From Oryzias latipes (lineage: Eukaryota > Chordata > Actinopteri > Beloniformes > Adrianichthyidae), in NCBI RefSeq assembly GCF_002234675.1, contig NC_019859.2:1131740-1195739 (forward strand): a stretch of 64,000 nucleotides of DNA, written 5' to 3'. The notes below the pieces were generated by a model, which was not told the DNA's origin, searched no databases, and worked only from the letters and a program-made list of their open reading frames with translations. Of this stretch, positions 9,901 through 33,241 are shown in pieces (position 1 is the first letter of the stretch; each line of letters starts with the position of its first letter). Made by a program: the position numbers and the translations under genes.

Positions 9901-12446
9901 TTGTTTCCTCCTAACCAGGACTCCCTTGAAAAAGAGATTCTTCATCTTTTTGGGACGTTTCCTGGGTAAATAAAGCTTCTCCTGTAAAGAAAATTCACTG
10001 GAAAAGCTGAGTCTGTTTATTTGTCGACATGCAGGATCAACACAAAGGCAACAACGGCGTGGAAGAAGACCCGTGTGACCAGCTGAAGTACTCCCATCAT
10101 AGTAATGTAGTACTTTGCAAAAACACAGACAGAAAAGTACAGAAAAAATAAAGACTAATAAGTACAATAAAGACGGTGGGGGGGTTCAGATGTGTTACAG
10201 ACGTCTTCCACTTTTGGTCGTTGGAAACAGCACGAGTGTGAACATATAGGTGTGCATGAGCACGTGCACGTGTGATGGGTCAGTTCACTCACCTCTGGGG
10301 TTGTAGGCGGCGGCCGCCATCACCGCACAGGAAGCTGCAAAGCAGGAACTGACAGAGAAAATAAGCTGAGTTCAAACATCAAAGAGCTTTTTTGGGATTT
10401 GTGCGTTTTTTAACAGACAACGTGGAGTGATGCGCTTCATTCCAACGTTAATGTTAAAGTACGATTAGCTGTCACATAAAGGTGTGGGACACTTGTTCTC
10501 TGCATTGACCCCTCCCCTGGGGGAGCAGTGAGCCGCAGACACAGTCGGGAACCATTTGGTGGTTCAACCCCCCCAATTCAACCCCCTCACGCTGAGAGTC
10601 CAGCAGGGAGGCATCGGGTTTTTAGAGTCTTTGGTAGGACTCGGCCTGGATTTAAAGCTTCTCCTAAACTTTAGCTTTAGCTTAGCTTATCTTAGCTTTA
10701 GCTTAGCTTTAGCTTAGCTTAGCTTTAGCTTAGCTTAGCTAAGACACACAAAGTTAGTCTGTAAATTCGGAACAACCTAAATCAATCAGAAACCTTTCGG
10801 AGTGGACTCCTCTTGTTTGACCTGGCAGGATGTCGTGATGAGGACATGAAAAGACTCGGACCATCTGCAGGTCAGACTTGTAGAAGAGCAGTTTTGTCAA
10901 ATACGGTAAAGAACTGCAGGTCATTTCTGGACTTCAGCAGCAAAAACGGATCAAACTGAACTAGAGACCTGGTTCTGCAGGTCAACGTGTCACAGGAACA
11001 ACAGGGTTTTGTTTCTTTGCCCTTTAAAGTAAACTTTTTATTTTATTTATTTTTTGGTTTATAAAGGGGTTGTGTTACCTTCCCACGAGCCTGACAGGGC
11101 GGGGCCCAAATCTGTCCATCAGCAGACCCAGCGGCATGGTGGCGGCGCTCAGCAGGAAGGAGCCGATGGTGAAGCCCAGATTCAGGACCTCCTCCTGTTC
11201 GATGCAGCTCGGCCAGCCGTTGTAGTAAATGAAGGTTTCATTGGGGGCTCCTGTCAGGTTCTCTGGATGGGGTCAGAGGTGAAACCAGACAAAACCACAC
11301 CAGTCCTCCTTTTTGAGAGTGCAGACCGGTTTGAGCGGAGGTCACATGGTTTTCACCTGTAGGGTCAGTCTGCAGCACGGTGACCATCCAGAAAAGATCA
11401 AACATTTAGAGGCATTTCTGAACTTTAATGATCATTCTGAAAGCCTCACAATGACGAAAACTGTTTCTTTGTGTTTTACTTTGGGCGGGGCCACAGCCTC
11501 TCTGCTCCGCCCCTTTCTGATGCAGACCAATAGATCCATGAATGTCTTTGTTGTCCTGGTCTGAGCTGGATCTGGATCAGAACTGGATCTGATGTTGCTG
11601 CTGTTTTTTATTCACCGCATGTTAGGTCGGGGGGGGGGGGGGGGGGGGGCTGTAAGCTAGCAGGAGAGAGTGTAAACAGAGGGATGATGGGAAATGAAGG
11701 CTGAAAACTGGCTGAAAACAGCATCATGGTCGTTAGAAGAGCTTTGGAAACAGATCAGAGGATGATCTGGGTGGGACTGGAGGCAGCGCTCAGGGAAGCC
11801 CGCTCCACCACAGCCGTACAGATACTTCAGCAGAACGTTTCTCACTTTGAGGAGCAGATGATCAAAAACAGTTTGACTGAAGTTTTTTCTCATCGATTTC
11901 TTTGTTTCAAACGTGTTTTTGATTGACATGTTTGTTTGCTCAGAGAAATGAAGAACGTTTCCTGAGGAACCTGGAGAACACCTGAAGCAGGTGAGCTGCT
12001 GCTGTTCTCCTCCAGCCAAACTGAACTGAACATTAGTTCATCATGTAACCTGCAGGTGATGGTTCCATTCTTTCTGAAACACGTTTCTCTATTTCAGTTT
12101 ATTCATTAATAGTTTCTAGATTTCTGGAGAAAATTATGTTTTTGAGTTTGCTGCTTTTGTTCTGCGGTTCTGACGGAGAACGTTCTGCATGAGTCTGTGG
12201 TTCTGCTCGTTTCCTGCTGCTTTGCAGCTTCAGCCCAGGTCAGACGATGTTTGACGGTTCTGCAGACGTGACCTGCGGCAGGTGAGGCTCACCTGTGCAG
12301 AGGTGGGAGTAGAAGCCTTCGCTCTTCAGCATGATGAGCAGAGAACCCCATCCCAGCAGAACCGCAGAGAAGAACAGGTTCTCAAAGATGGCGGTGACGG
12401 CCATCCACCACCTCCGCCTGTACGCCAGGGCCAAGCTGGGGGCCAT
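403..12446 (-). CDS. slc43a1: SLC43A1 (LAT3) neutral amino-acid transporter, 13 coding exons
   Basis: Plasma-membrane, sodium-independent carrier of large neutral amino acids (MFS-related, about 12 membrane segments). Coding exons, 5' to 3': 12446-12293, 11262-11079, 10348-10293, 9026-8950, 7092-7000, 6843-6710, 5984-5842, 5356-5210, 3169-3049, 2946-2817, 2739-2666, 818-695, 630-403. All have GT-AG borders and phases that join into 554 codons; human LAT3 has 559. Diagnostic segments are the N-terminus [16 protein letters not shown], then [58 protein letters not shown] and [11 protein letters not shown]. The loop beginning YTKKLRL and the C-terminus ending SGLTA match SLC43A1 rather than SLC43A2. 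The start was chosen because it reproduces the family N-terminus and follows an acceptor, so a 5' UTR exon lies further upstream. Exon 6 could instead use a nearby GTGCAG donor, but only the GTCAGT donor keeps the frame. Introns are rich in minisatellites and MITEs. Confidence 0.93.
834..868. repeat. (ATG/GAT)n microsatellite
   Basis: Imperfect trinucleotide run in the last-but-one intron of slc43a1, just upstream of exon 12 on the minus strand. It reads as poly-His or poly-Met in spurious frames. Confidence 0.8.
975..1130 (+). repeat. Dispersed teleost SINE/LINE-like tail fragment
   Basis: Contains the phrase TGGAGCCTATCCTAGC followed by GGCGGGGTTCCCCCAGGACAGGT, written here as two adjoining parts of one motif. 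I recognise this from a common fish interspersed repeat. A related copy in the opposite orientation is at about 52.2 kb. Boundaries are approximate. Confidence 0.5.
1327..1447. repeat. Long near-perfect inverted repeat (hairpin)
   Basis: Two arms of about 55 bp (about 1327-1382 and 1392-1447) are near-perfect reverse complements around a loop of under 12 bp, with only a few mismatches. It lies in the slc43a1 intron between exons 12 and 11. The arm motif CACTTTTTAAYGCAC recurs at about 1797, suggesting a snapback MITE or the end of a larger mobile element. Confidence 0.8.
2277..2390 (-). repeat. tRNA-derived SINE head (fragment)
   Basis: On the minus strand it reads GTGGTGTAGTGGTTAGCAC (A-box-like), then a B-box-like GGTTCAAATCCC. 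It lacks a full cloverleaf, so it is a SINE remnant and not a tRNA gene. It lies in an slc43a1 intron. Confidence 0.55.
3197..3596. repeat. 17-bp minisatellite (AACGTCTAAACGTGAAA unit)
   Basis: Over twenty head-to-tail copies of a 17-bp unit. Variants interchange CGTCTGAACGTG and CGTCTAAACCTG. It is in slc43a1 intron 8, directly after exon 9 on the plus map, and is followed almost immediately by a second, unrelated minisatellite. Confidence 0.95.
3642..4257. repeat. 24-bp minisatellite (ACAACCACAACAACACAACC family)
   Basis: Tandem C/A-rich units of about 12-24 bp, more degenerate in the right half (CTACAACTACAACAACACAA type). Several frames stay open as Thr/Gln-rich or Cys/Gly-rich peptides only because the unit length is a multiple of three. 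It is entirely inside slc43a1 intron 8. Confidence 0.95.
4370..4592. repeat. Partial copy of a MITE-like dispersed repeat
   Basis: Collinear with about 50340-50545 (shared blocks include ACCAATCAGA, GAAGTAGG, TTGACAGATTT, TAGCCTGCTTT and TTGCCATAGAAAC). The terminal inverted repeats present in the other copy are missing here. Confidence 0.7.
6949..6998. repeat. (GT)n/(GC)n microsatellite beside slc43a1 exon 5 donor
   Basis: Alternating purine-pyrimidine tract that runs up to the exon 5 donor site on the minus strand. The donor itself (GTGCGC) is part of the repeat. Confidence 0.9.
7902..8216. repeat. 14-bp minisatellite (GGATCTGGTCTGTA unit)
   Basis: About 22 tandem copies alternating GGATCTGGTCTGTA and GGATCAGGTCTGTA. 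It lies in slc43a1 intron 4. Confidence 0.95.
8897..8941. repeat. (GT)n microsatellite
   Basis: Imperfect GT run that ends just before the donor site of slc43a1 exon 4 (minus strand). It is the second case in this gene of a GT tract abutting a donor. Confidence 0.9.
9200..9887. mobile_element. Harbinger-like nonautonomous DNA transposon (MITE), 688 bp
   Basis: Terminal inverted repeats of about 35 bp start AGGCCTGTTCACACCGGGAC on the left and mirror as GTCCCGGTGTGTACGGGCCT on the right. A 3-bp TAA duplication flanks both ends, as expected for PIF/Harbinger elements (family knowledge). Subterminal parts are rich in TTCGCC/GGCGAA repeats in both orientations. There is no transposase-like ORF. 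It lies in slc43a1 intron 3. Confidence 0.8.
10666..10744. repeat. TTAGCTTAGCTT-type tandem repeat
   Basis: Short-unit array of alternating TTAGC and TTTAGC steps in slc43a1 intron 2. Confidence 0.85.
11629..11650. repeat. Poly(G) tract
   Basis: Homopolymer of about 20 G in slc43a1 intron 1; one of many C/G homopolymers in the window. Confidence 0.95.
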
Positions 12447-12594
12447 CGCTGCTGGGGAGACATGAGCCCAGCATCAGCCCTGGACAGGTCAGACCTGTTC
12501 CTCTGGTCAGTCCGGACCGGTTCTCCATCTCTGGAGTTCAGACCGTTTGTTTCAGCAGATCTCCGTTTATTTAACCTGGTTCTTCTCTTATCTG

Positions 12595-13615
12595 ACTGGT
12601 AGATCAAGTTTAAGTCCTCCTCTGCATTCCTCACTTCTGGTGTCCCACAAGGCTCAGTTTTGGGACCTTTATTGTTGATTTTATATCTGTTGCCTTTGCA
12701 GCACATTTTAAGTTCTTTTAACGATATTTCTCATCATTTTTATGCTGATGATATTAAGCTTTATGTGTCTTTCAAACCGCAAGATGTTTGTAAAATACAG
12801 ATTTTACACGTGTCTGGATTCAGTCAACAGTTAGATAAACAATAATTTTCTCCAACTAATTGAAACCAAACTGAGGTTCTAGTCTGTCCTCCTGACAGTT
12901 GCCCCCCCAGATCCTCCAGTGGTTCGGTCCACTTGCTTCCTCCATCAAGCTCTCTGTGAGGAACCTCAGGGTGACTCTAGACCCGGTTTTATCCCTTGAC
13001 TCTCATGTCGGGTCAGTTGTTCGTTCTTGTTTTTATCATTTAACCCTTGTGCTATCTTAGATGACCCCCCCCCTTACATTGACATGTTCTCCCTACCATG
13101 ACAAAGGTGGATAAAGGTGGAAAGATTTCATGTAATCCATGGACACCAGTGAAGATCACAAATCATTGAAGAAAAAAGGTTCAGCGCACTGTCTAGTGGG
13201 TCTAGATGACCCACTACCAATGTTAAAGTGCCTAGGATAGAACAAGGGTTACAAACAACTGAGTCCAGTTGTGTTGCGTTCTGAGATGGAGATGCTCATC
13301 CACGCTTTCCTGTCATCTCGTCTTGATTATTGTAACTCCATCTTCAAATGTTTAAGCAGAAAATCTCCAGAACGCTGCTGCAAGGCTTTTCACTAAATCT
13401 TCTAAGTTTTCTGTTGTTAATCCAGCTGCACTGGCTCCACATCCGCTACCGAGTTCATTTTAAAATCCTGGTTTTAACACACAGCTCTCAATAGCCAAGC
13501 CCCGGTCTACAGAAAAGACCTTGGGCGGTCGTACACCCCCAGCAGGTCCCTGAGGTCATGTGACCAGGGTCTGCTGGACAAGAAAACCCGGGTACAAACT
13601 AAAGGTGACACAATT
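12595..13615 (+). mobile_element. L2/CR1-like LINE fragment (reverse transcriptase part)
   Basis: The conceptual plus-strand protein reads GVPQGSVLGPLLLILYLLPL then FYADDIKLYV, the classical B and C blocks of CR1/L2-clade reverse transcriptases. Downstream nucleotides match the usual 3' part (ending near CTCGTCTTGATTATTGTAAC and beyond). Frames are broken and a MITE sits inside, so it is dead. It lies in the 5' UTR intron upstream of the slc43a1 start codon. Confidence 0.75.
13040..13254. mobile_element. piggyBac-like MITE nested in the LINE
   Basis: The left end is TTAACCCTTGTGCTATC; the right end is GGATAGAACAAGGGTTA, its inverted match, about 215 bp overall. The left flank has the TTAA target of piggyBac elements; the right flank reads TTAC, a one-base decay. 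The internal segment has no coding capacity. The LINE reading resumes on the far side. Confidence 0.75.
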
Positions 13616-14344
13616 AACAAATAAAGTTTATCATTTTAATTAATTATTTCTTTTTAAAGCTCATTATTATTACTAAACTTTGAGCCCCCCCCCCTGCAGA
13701 GCAGCTCTCCTGCAGCCTGTTAAACACTGGAGCAGCTGCAGCATGGGGGGGCATGCACATGACCTGCAGATATCGGGTGTCATGGTCTCGGACACGTGCT
13801 CCGCCGCCTTCTGGAGGTCAACCTTTGTGGCGTTCCTCCGTGGCGGCGAGAGCGCTGGAAGCCACCGGAGAACCGTGCGTGACCCCTCCCTGACCCCTCA
13901 GTGAACCTTCAGCCTCAGCTAGTGTCAATATTTGAAGTCAAACACGGCAGATTTGGAAAGGTCTCCACAGATCCAAAGCTCCAGCCTGGACAGGAAGGAG
14001 GAGCTCACCTGCTCAGGTGTTTCCTGTCACCTGTGGCTCCAACATGCGACGGAAAGAGCTGCAGAGAGAACCGGGCTGCAGCTCCCTCCGTCTGGTTCTG
14101 ATCCAACTCACTCGACAGCTGCTGGCAGAGGAGCCCTGGTGTTCGTCAGGTTTGTTATCTTAAAAAATAACAAACCATGTGTTTCTGTTAACGCACGTGA
14201 AACGTACGGAGCGGCAGTGAACGCATCGTTCAGGGAGTCTGCACAGCTTCACCTTCATTCAGCCCCTGCAGGAGAACCAGGCAGGAGGCTCACATCCACC
14301 CCCCCTCCCCTCCCCTCCCCAGGCAGAAAATACCAAACACTTAC

Positions 14345-14540
14345 CTTACAGGGCCGTCCCCCCCACCAGGGAGCAAATCTGACGGGCAGTGAGGGGCAGC
14401 TTCAGCCTGAAGGTCCAACTGAGTTCCTGCAGCAGGAACCGTCGCCGTGAGCGCCAGCCGCCTCTGCAGGCGCAGCTGCGTCGCGTCATCCACCCCTCCT
14501 GTGTCTAAAAATGGACCTCCAGCCCCCCCCCCAGCTGGCC
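14345..14540 (-). other. Probable noncoding first exon of slc43a1
   Basis: On the minus strand a perfect donor (AAG then GTAAGT) ends at 14345. The only other requirement is an acceptor 5' of the start codon, and the sequence CTCCCCAG sits 5 nt before the ATG at 12446. The 5' border is unknown. This is inferred from splice signals only. Confidence 0.35.
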
Positions 14541-15064
14541 TTATCTTAGGTCCAAACACACGTGCAGACAGAAACTCTCACTTTGGACCCCTCCTCCTGC
14601 AGGGAAGACCAACTTCTCCAGAACCTGCTGGTCCCCCCTGAACAGTTCTGCGTGAAGACGGCAGCACCGGCTGGTTCTGATGGGACGTCCCGTTTCAGTT
14701 CTGCAGATAAGGAACCGGCCTTCCAAAGAAGGCCATGATCCAACCTTTGAGCAGCAGCGGTGACCTCACACTAACACGGAAACACAGATCAGATCACCAA
14801 CGACGTTCTTTCAGGGAACCTTTATTTAAACAGGCAGGTCAGTCCAGAGCCAACCCCCCCCCCCCCCCCCCCCTCCTGTCCCACATCAACCAAGGACGCA
14901 CACAAACGCGAGCGCTAACGTGTCACAGATATCACAAATAAAAAATGAATTTTGAATGCTCTAAAGACCCTTTTGCCTTCATATAAAACAAATAAACTGC
15001 AACAGAAATCCTTTGGGGTCATTTCTTTCCCTTTGACGCCAGAAACAAGAAAACAGGCAGAAAC

Positions 15065-15070
15065 TTTATT
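15065..15070 (-). terminator. Candidate poly(A) signal of the SERCA gene
   Basis: AATAAA on the minus strand about 1 kb past the stop codon, giving a 3' UTR of plausible length. Another copy is at 14821-14826. Confidence 0.3.
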
Positions 15071-15773
15071 ACAGCAACAAAAATCCTCCTGTCAGCAAAC
15101 AAAAGACTTCATTTTATGTTTTGGAAATGAAAATATTCTCTGTTCAATTAAAAATGCAGTTTACAGAAAAGTTCAGTCACCTGAGCTCTAAAGCTGAAAA
15201 ACGTCAAACAAAACCCTCCATAGATCAGCACTGGACCCGCCAACAGGGGGCGCTGGTGTTCTGGTGCTGGTCGGACATCAGACCCGTTCTCCTGCATTCA
15301 GCTGAAGCCCATAAGCAGAAATCCATCAAACCTTCAGCAGAACAAAAACGGGGCTTAAGGAAACAGCAGAATCCCATCAGATTTTCAGAATAAAAGTTCT
15401 GAGGGGTTCTGCTTCCACCAACCGGTTCAGAACCACAGGAGCAGCGAAGCATCAGAACCAGGTCCATGACGGAGGCTGCAGGAGCGGCGTGGTGTCCCGT
15501 TTCTGCAGCAGAACCTCCTCTGGAAGGCGCTGGCCGACCCGCTTCTCTAAGTTCTGACCGAAAACGAACAAACCGAGTCGGTTGTTGGGAGTAAACAGAA
15601 CTTTGAGGAAGACGCTGTCAGAACAGAACGCTTCTTTTGGTTTTTACTGAAATAAATGAAAGACGAACGTTTGACGGAAACCGCAGAAGATTATTCTCTG
15701 CATTTTGGGGTGTGGCTGTGGGCGTGATGCCACGGCCGTGGCCGTTGGCGTACGGATGTGGCCGTGCGGCCGT

Positions 15774-15842
15774 GGGCGTGCAGGCGTTGGCGTGCAGGCG
15801 TTGGCGTGCAGGCGTTGGCGTGCAGGCGTTGGCGTGCGGGGG
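15774..15842. repeat. GGCGTGCAGGCGTT minisatellite
   Basis: About five tandem units of 14-15 bp, GC-rich, preceded by related GTGGCCGTG motifs. Confidence 0.85.
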
Positions 15843-16085
15843 GCAGTGTGGATGTCTGCTGAAGAATGTCATCGCTCAGAGGAAGCGGGGAACACGCTGC
15901 GGTTTGAGGTTTGGATCTCTCCATGAACTTCAGCCAAACACAGGAGGATGTTTGGTCTGACGGGAACATCTGGACGACCTTCGTCTCCATGGAGACCTTC
16001 TGCTAAAACTGACCTTCTCTTCTGTCTGATTGTCCGTTGGCGAGGCGTTCACCTCCTCCTCACAACAAACATTTTTTCTGGGTTT

Positions 16086-29936
<13,851 letters not shown>

Positions 29937-30019
29937 TCAACTGCTGTCATGGAAAGTTCAGTGGATGTTCGGGGAGGGGGGAGGGGGGCTCTTTTCTTTT
30001 TTTTTGGGGGGGGGGGGGG

Positions 30020-30456
30020 TTGTTTAGTATAAACATTAAACATTGTGAAATCTTTTTTTGCTCCGAGTGTCTCGATTAAAAAAAATCAATTGATTTATTT
30101 TATCAAGAAGAAAGAGGGGTGAGGCGTTCAAAGACGCTGGGAAATGAGCCTTTTGATGAGTCTTAAACAGGTAAAGGCGCAGATCGCACCTGTGCGTGAT
30201 CACACCTGTAACTGCGCATGTCAGTCTCTGCCCTTACTGCATCCAATTCCCACAGACTCCCGTCATCATCCACGCCCGTTCGATCCCCGTTAACGACTAG
30301 AACGGTTCTGTTCTCGGCTGGACGTGGGTCCGGGCTCCACGGAACCCGAACCGCACACAGTAACCGGGTTACACAATCAGAGCTAGCGGTTAGCCCACGA
30401 CGAGGGGGGCGGGCGGGGAGCTAACGCTAATCCTCCGGGATGAACGGGCCACCTAC
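30020..30456. other. First intron of the SERCA gene (noncoding)
   Basis: Poly(G) at about 30006-30019, otherwise no recognisable exon. It lies between the noncoding first exon and the first coding exon. Confidence 0.5.
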
Positions 30457-30900
30457 CGGAGATCGGTGTCCGTCCGTCGGGTCCGCTCGCTGTCAGGAAG
30501 GCGGGTTGAATCACAGCAGCATCGGTTTCAGACCCGATTCCTCCCGAAGATGCGACGGACGTTTTCCGCAGAGCCTCTTCGTTAATCCCGTTAGTTAGTA
30601 ATAAACACGATAAACTAACAAACGTGACTCCTCTGCGTCCAAAAAACCTGAAGCGCGTTCTTCCGGAAAAAAAGAGAGTTTTAAGGCAAAGGTTCTTCTC
30701 TCAGCGCTTATTCATGCTGTTTTATTACAGTTCATCCTGTCAGCTGCGCGCGCAGTCAGCGTGAAATCCACCGACGCCAAACATAACTTCCGGTCATGTC
30801 AAAATAAAAGCATCCGCAAATGAGACGATAAAGGAAAATAATACCTTCGTTCTCCCTCTCTTTGAGGGTTTAATGATCCATGTTGGTAGTCCTGTAAACG
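30457..30900 (-). promoter_or_regulatory. Noncoding first exon and CpG-rich promoter of the SERCA gene
   Basis: On the minus strand a donor (CTCCG then GTAGGT) ends at 30457. The first coding exon begins with an acceptor (TTCTCCACAG) only two bases before its ATG, so an upstream UTR exon is required and this is the best candidate. Sequence around 30.4-30.8 kb is richer in CpG than the flanks. The transcription start is not defined. Confidence 0.5.
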
Positions 30901-31701
30901 ACGTTTTCCTAATTATTGAGCATTAATTTGCATGAAAGGGCGGGGAATGAGTGGCGTGGGGACCTAAAAACGGTCAAGAAGCTTCGTCCTGTTACGTAGT
31001 TTGAATATATTTTACGTTTTTAAACTCATTCAAATGACCGGACTAAGATGCCAGAGAACTTCTTAGGGATTTTTATTGAAAAATGGTCTGAAGCTGCTCA
31101 GTAGCAGACGCGATTAGCGCAGACTGAATTGACCAATGAGAGGACACGGAATGTAAACTCCGCGTGCGAAGCCCCGCCCATAAAGCATCAGTAGGCTCCT
31201 TTTGGGGGTCGGAGCCCGCCTCTGGCTGTCAGCGCGTTCAGTTGTTCGAGTGACAGCCATGACAACCAATCAGTGTCCGAGGTGAGAGCGTGACGCATTC
31301 AGCAACCAATCAGAGAGCTCTGGAGGCGGGACTTAAAGAAAACATGGAAATGTTGCAGAATAAATAAATGACACAGCGTTCCTAACGATAAATATACCAT
31401 ATAAACAATGTTATTCACTTTTTTGGGTTAGGATTTTAGTAATTGATATTTTTTTCTGATCATCATAAAATATAACAGTTAAGAATGCAGGAAGTGGCTT
31501 TGGGTCCATTTCCTCAGACTTGATCCTAAAATAGACGAACCGATTAAAAAAAAAAAAGAAATTTGGGTCGGCTATAAAAAGTCTAAAAGTGTGTCAGTGA
31601 GTGGAGCCCGTGGCTTCCATCACACGGTGCTTGGATCTGTGTGTTATTGCCCACCTCCAGATTCTAATACCAAACATTCAGCAGGTGACATTACCTGAAG
31701 A

Positions 31702-31702
31702 G

Positions 31703-31733
<31 letters not shown>
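31702..31733. repeat. Poly(C) tract
   Basis: About 32 consecutive C, the longest homopolymer in the window, about 160 bp past the pold4 stop codon. Confidence 0.97.
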
Positions 31734-31735
<2 letters not shown>

Positions 31736-31768
31736 CAACATAGGCAGCCAGAGAATCAGCAGAACCTG

Positions 31769-31774
31769 TTTAAT
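31769..31774 (-). terminator. Candidate poly(A) signal of pold4
   Basis: ATTAAA on the minus strand about 120 nt past the pold4 stop; a common variant signal. No canonical AATAAA is closer. Confidence 0.35.
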
Positions 31775-31891
31775 AAAACAGAACCGGTCCATAAAAACAG
31801 AACGTGTTGTGATGCAGAAACATGATCATTATGATGATAAACGGCGTAAAAAGGTGGAACTTTGCAGGCTTTGGCTCCTCCTCCTCCAGAC

Positions 31892-33241
31892 TCACAAAGG
31901 ATATTCGCTCCACAGGCTGAAAATAAAGGAGATGAAGAGTCAGAGTTTTTAAAGAAGATAAAAATCTGTGTCTGAGATTAAAGAGTTTTAAAAATCATCC
32001 CTGATGTCAGAGTTTTTAGTGCATCATCTCCGTTTTTTAGAGAAAGTCTGCATTATTTGAACGTGGAAAAGCCGGATTTCAACATTTAGAAGCATTTTCT
32101 TCCTGATCATCTTCAGGAGCCGCTGCGGTTCTGCCAGGACTCCTGAGACCCGGACTCCTGTGACCCGGACTCCTGTGACCCGCCTGCAGACGAGCTGGCC
32201 GTAACAGTAGGACAGTGTGTGTTTTTTCAGGACGTGTCACCTCAGGCTGTACTCGGGGTCGGCGGGGGCTTTCAGCAGCAGCTCCCTGATCTCCTCGGGG
32301 GGGTCCAGGCCGTGCAGCTCTGCTCTCTCCCACCTCTGCAGACGACTGATCCCTGAAAACAGAGAAGGAAAGCTGCACTCCTCCCTCCAAGAGGAGATGC
32401 TCCCCCAAAACCGTCTCTTTTCTTCCCATTTCAGGTCAAATGTGAGGAAAGTAGGTTTAATTATTTAACATGAAAGCATTCCTGTGATCTCTAGAGGCTG
32501 GAGCAAAGTCCGGCAGACACGTTTAGATCTGCTTCCTATAGATCAACCAGACCCCCCCACCCCCCCACCCCCCCAGTGCTGCTCCAGCTGCAAACTGAAG
32601 GCGTGCCCCCCCATCTGCTTCCATACCTGTGCACGGCCCAAATCTCAATTCCAAGTCGAAGTCTCTGAGCTTCTGCAGCGCCTCCTGCTGGACGGTGTCT
32701 GCAACATTTTCTGCAAAAGCAGAAAACGGATTTCAAACAAAAAAGTCCTGAAAGGTAGAATTTATTTTTTAATGTCTCTTTATAATTATGTCTGTAAAGA
32801 TTCTATTTCTATGTCATTTACAGTTTGTCTCTTCAATACTCGTCTGTTTTTGTACTCAGAGAAACAGAACACGTTTTTACAGCCCTCTGACAGAGGAGGA
32901 GACACTTTTCATGGGACTCTTGACCTTCTGTAACCTTTCAGTGACCCGGGGTGACCTTTCTGTGACCTCCTGTAACCTTTCTGTGACCTCAGGTGACCTT
33001 TCTGTGACCTCAGGTGACCTTTCTGTGACCGCGTGGCTCGTGCACGCCGCGTGGCTCGTGCACGCCGCGTGGCTCGTGCACGCCGCGTGGCTCGTGCACG
33101 GCGCGCACATCAGCGGACACCCGGAGGATCCCCACCTGTCCGAGGGGGGGGCGGCGTGGGGCTCTTCTCCTGCTTCCTTTCTCTCTTCTTTTTCTTCACC
33201 ACCTTGAAGGAGTCAGTGATGAGTCCCCGCTTGGTTGTCAT
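31892..33241 (-). CDS. pold4: DNA polymerase delta subunit 4 (p12), 4 coding exons
   Basis: Smallest subunit of the replicative polymerase delta; it binds PCNA and stabilises the complex in the nucleus. Exons: 33241-33136, 32698-32627, 32352-32241, 31916-31892. They join in phase into 104 codons; human p12 has 107. The N-terminus has KRGLITDSFKVVKKKKRE, the PCNA-interacting region of this family (human counterpart begins KRLITDSYPVVKRR). The core reads LRDFDLELRFGPCTG then ISRLQRWERAELHGLDPP, and the end is SLWSEYPL, matching the human SLWHLYPL terminus. The gene is short enough that single exons are easily missed, the last one having only 25 coding bases. It is divergently placed to p2rx3 and shares the strand of the upstream pump. 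The intron after exon 1 carries two small tandem repeats. Confidence 0.93.
32938..33110. repeat. Two adjoining tandem repeats in pold4 intron 1
   Basis: Left block: about four units of 21 bp (GTGACCTTTCTGTGACCTCAG). Right block: four perfect 18-bp units (CGCGTGGCTCGTGCACGC). The right block ends about 25 bp from the exon 1 donor. Confidence 0.9.

Larger units (their letters stand above)
14560..16085. other. Intergenic / 3' UTR of the SERCA gene
   Basis: No coding exon is visible. It holds a poly(C) run at about 14849-14872 and a GCAGGCGTTGGCGT tandem repeat at about 15775-15840. On the minus strand it includes candidate AATAAA hexamers at 15065-15070 and 14821-14826 for the pump gene. Confidence 0.5.
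30900..31891. other. Intergenic, SERCA promoter side to pold4 3' end
   Basis: No gene is visible. It contains CCAAT-type motifs (for example ACCAATGAG, AACCAATCAG at 31.13-31.31 kb) consistent with promoter sequence, and a long poly(C) run at 31702-31733. Confidence 0.4.

Noticed and set aside
403-12446. SLC43A2 (LAT4) identity
   Set aside because: The N-terminal part fits both paralogues, but the YTKKLRL loop, the [10 protein letters not shown] segment and the SGLTA end match SLC43A1 better.
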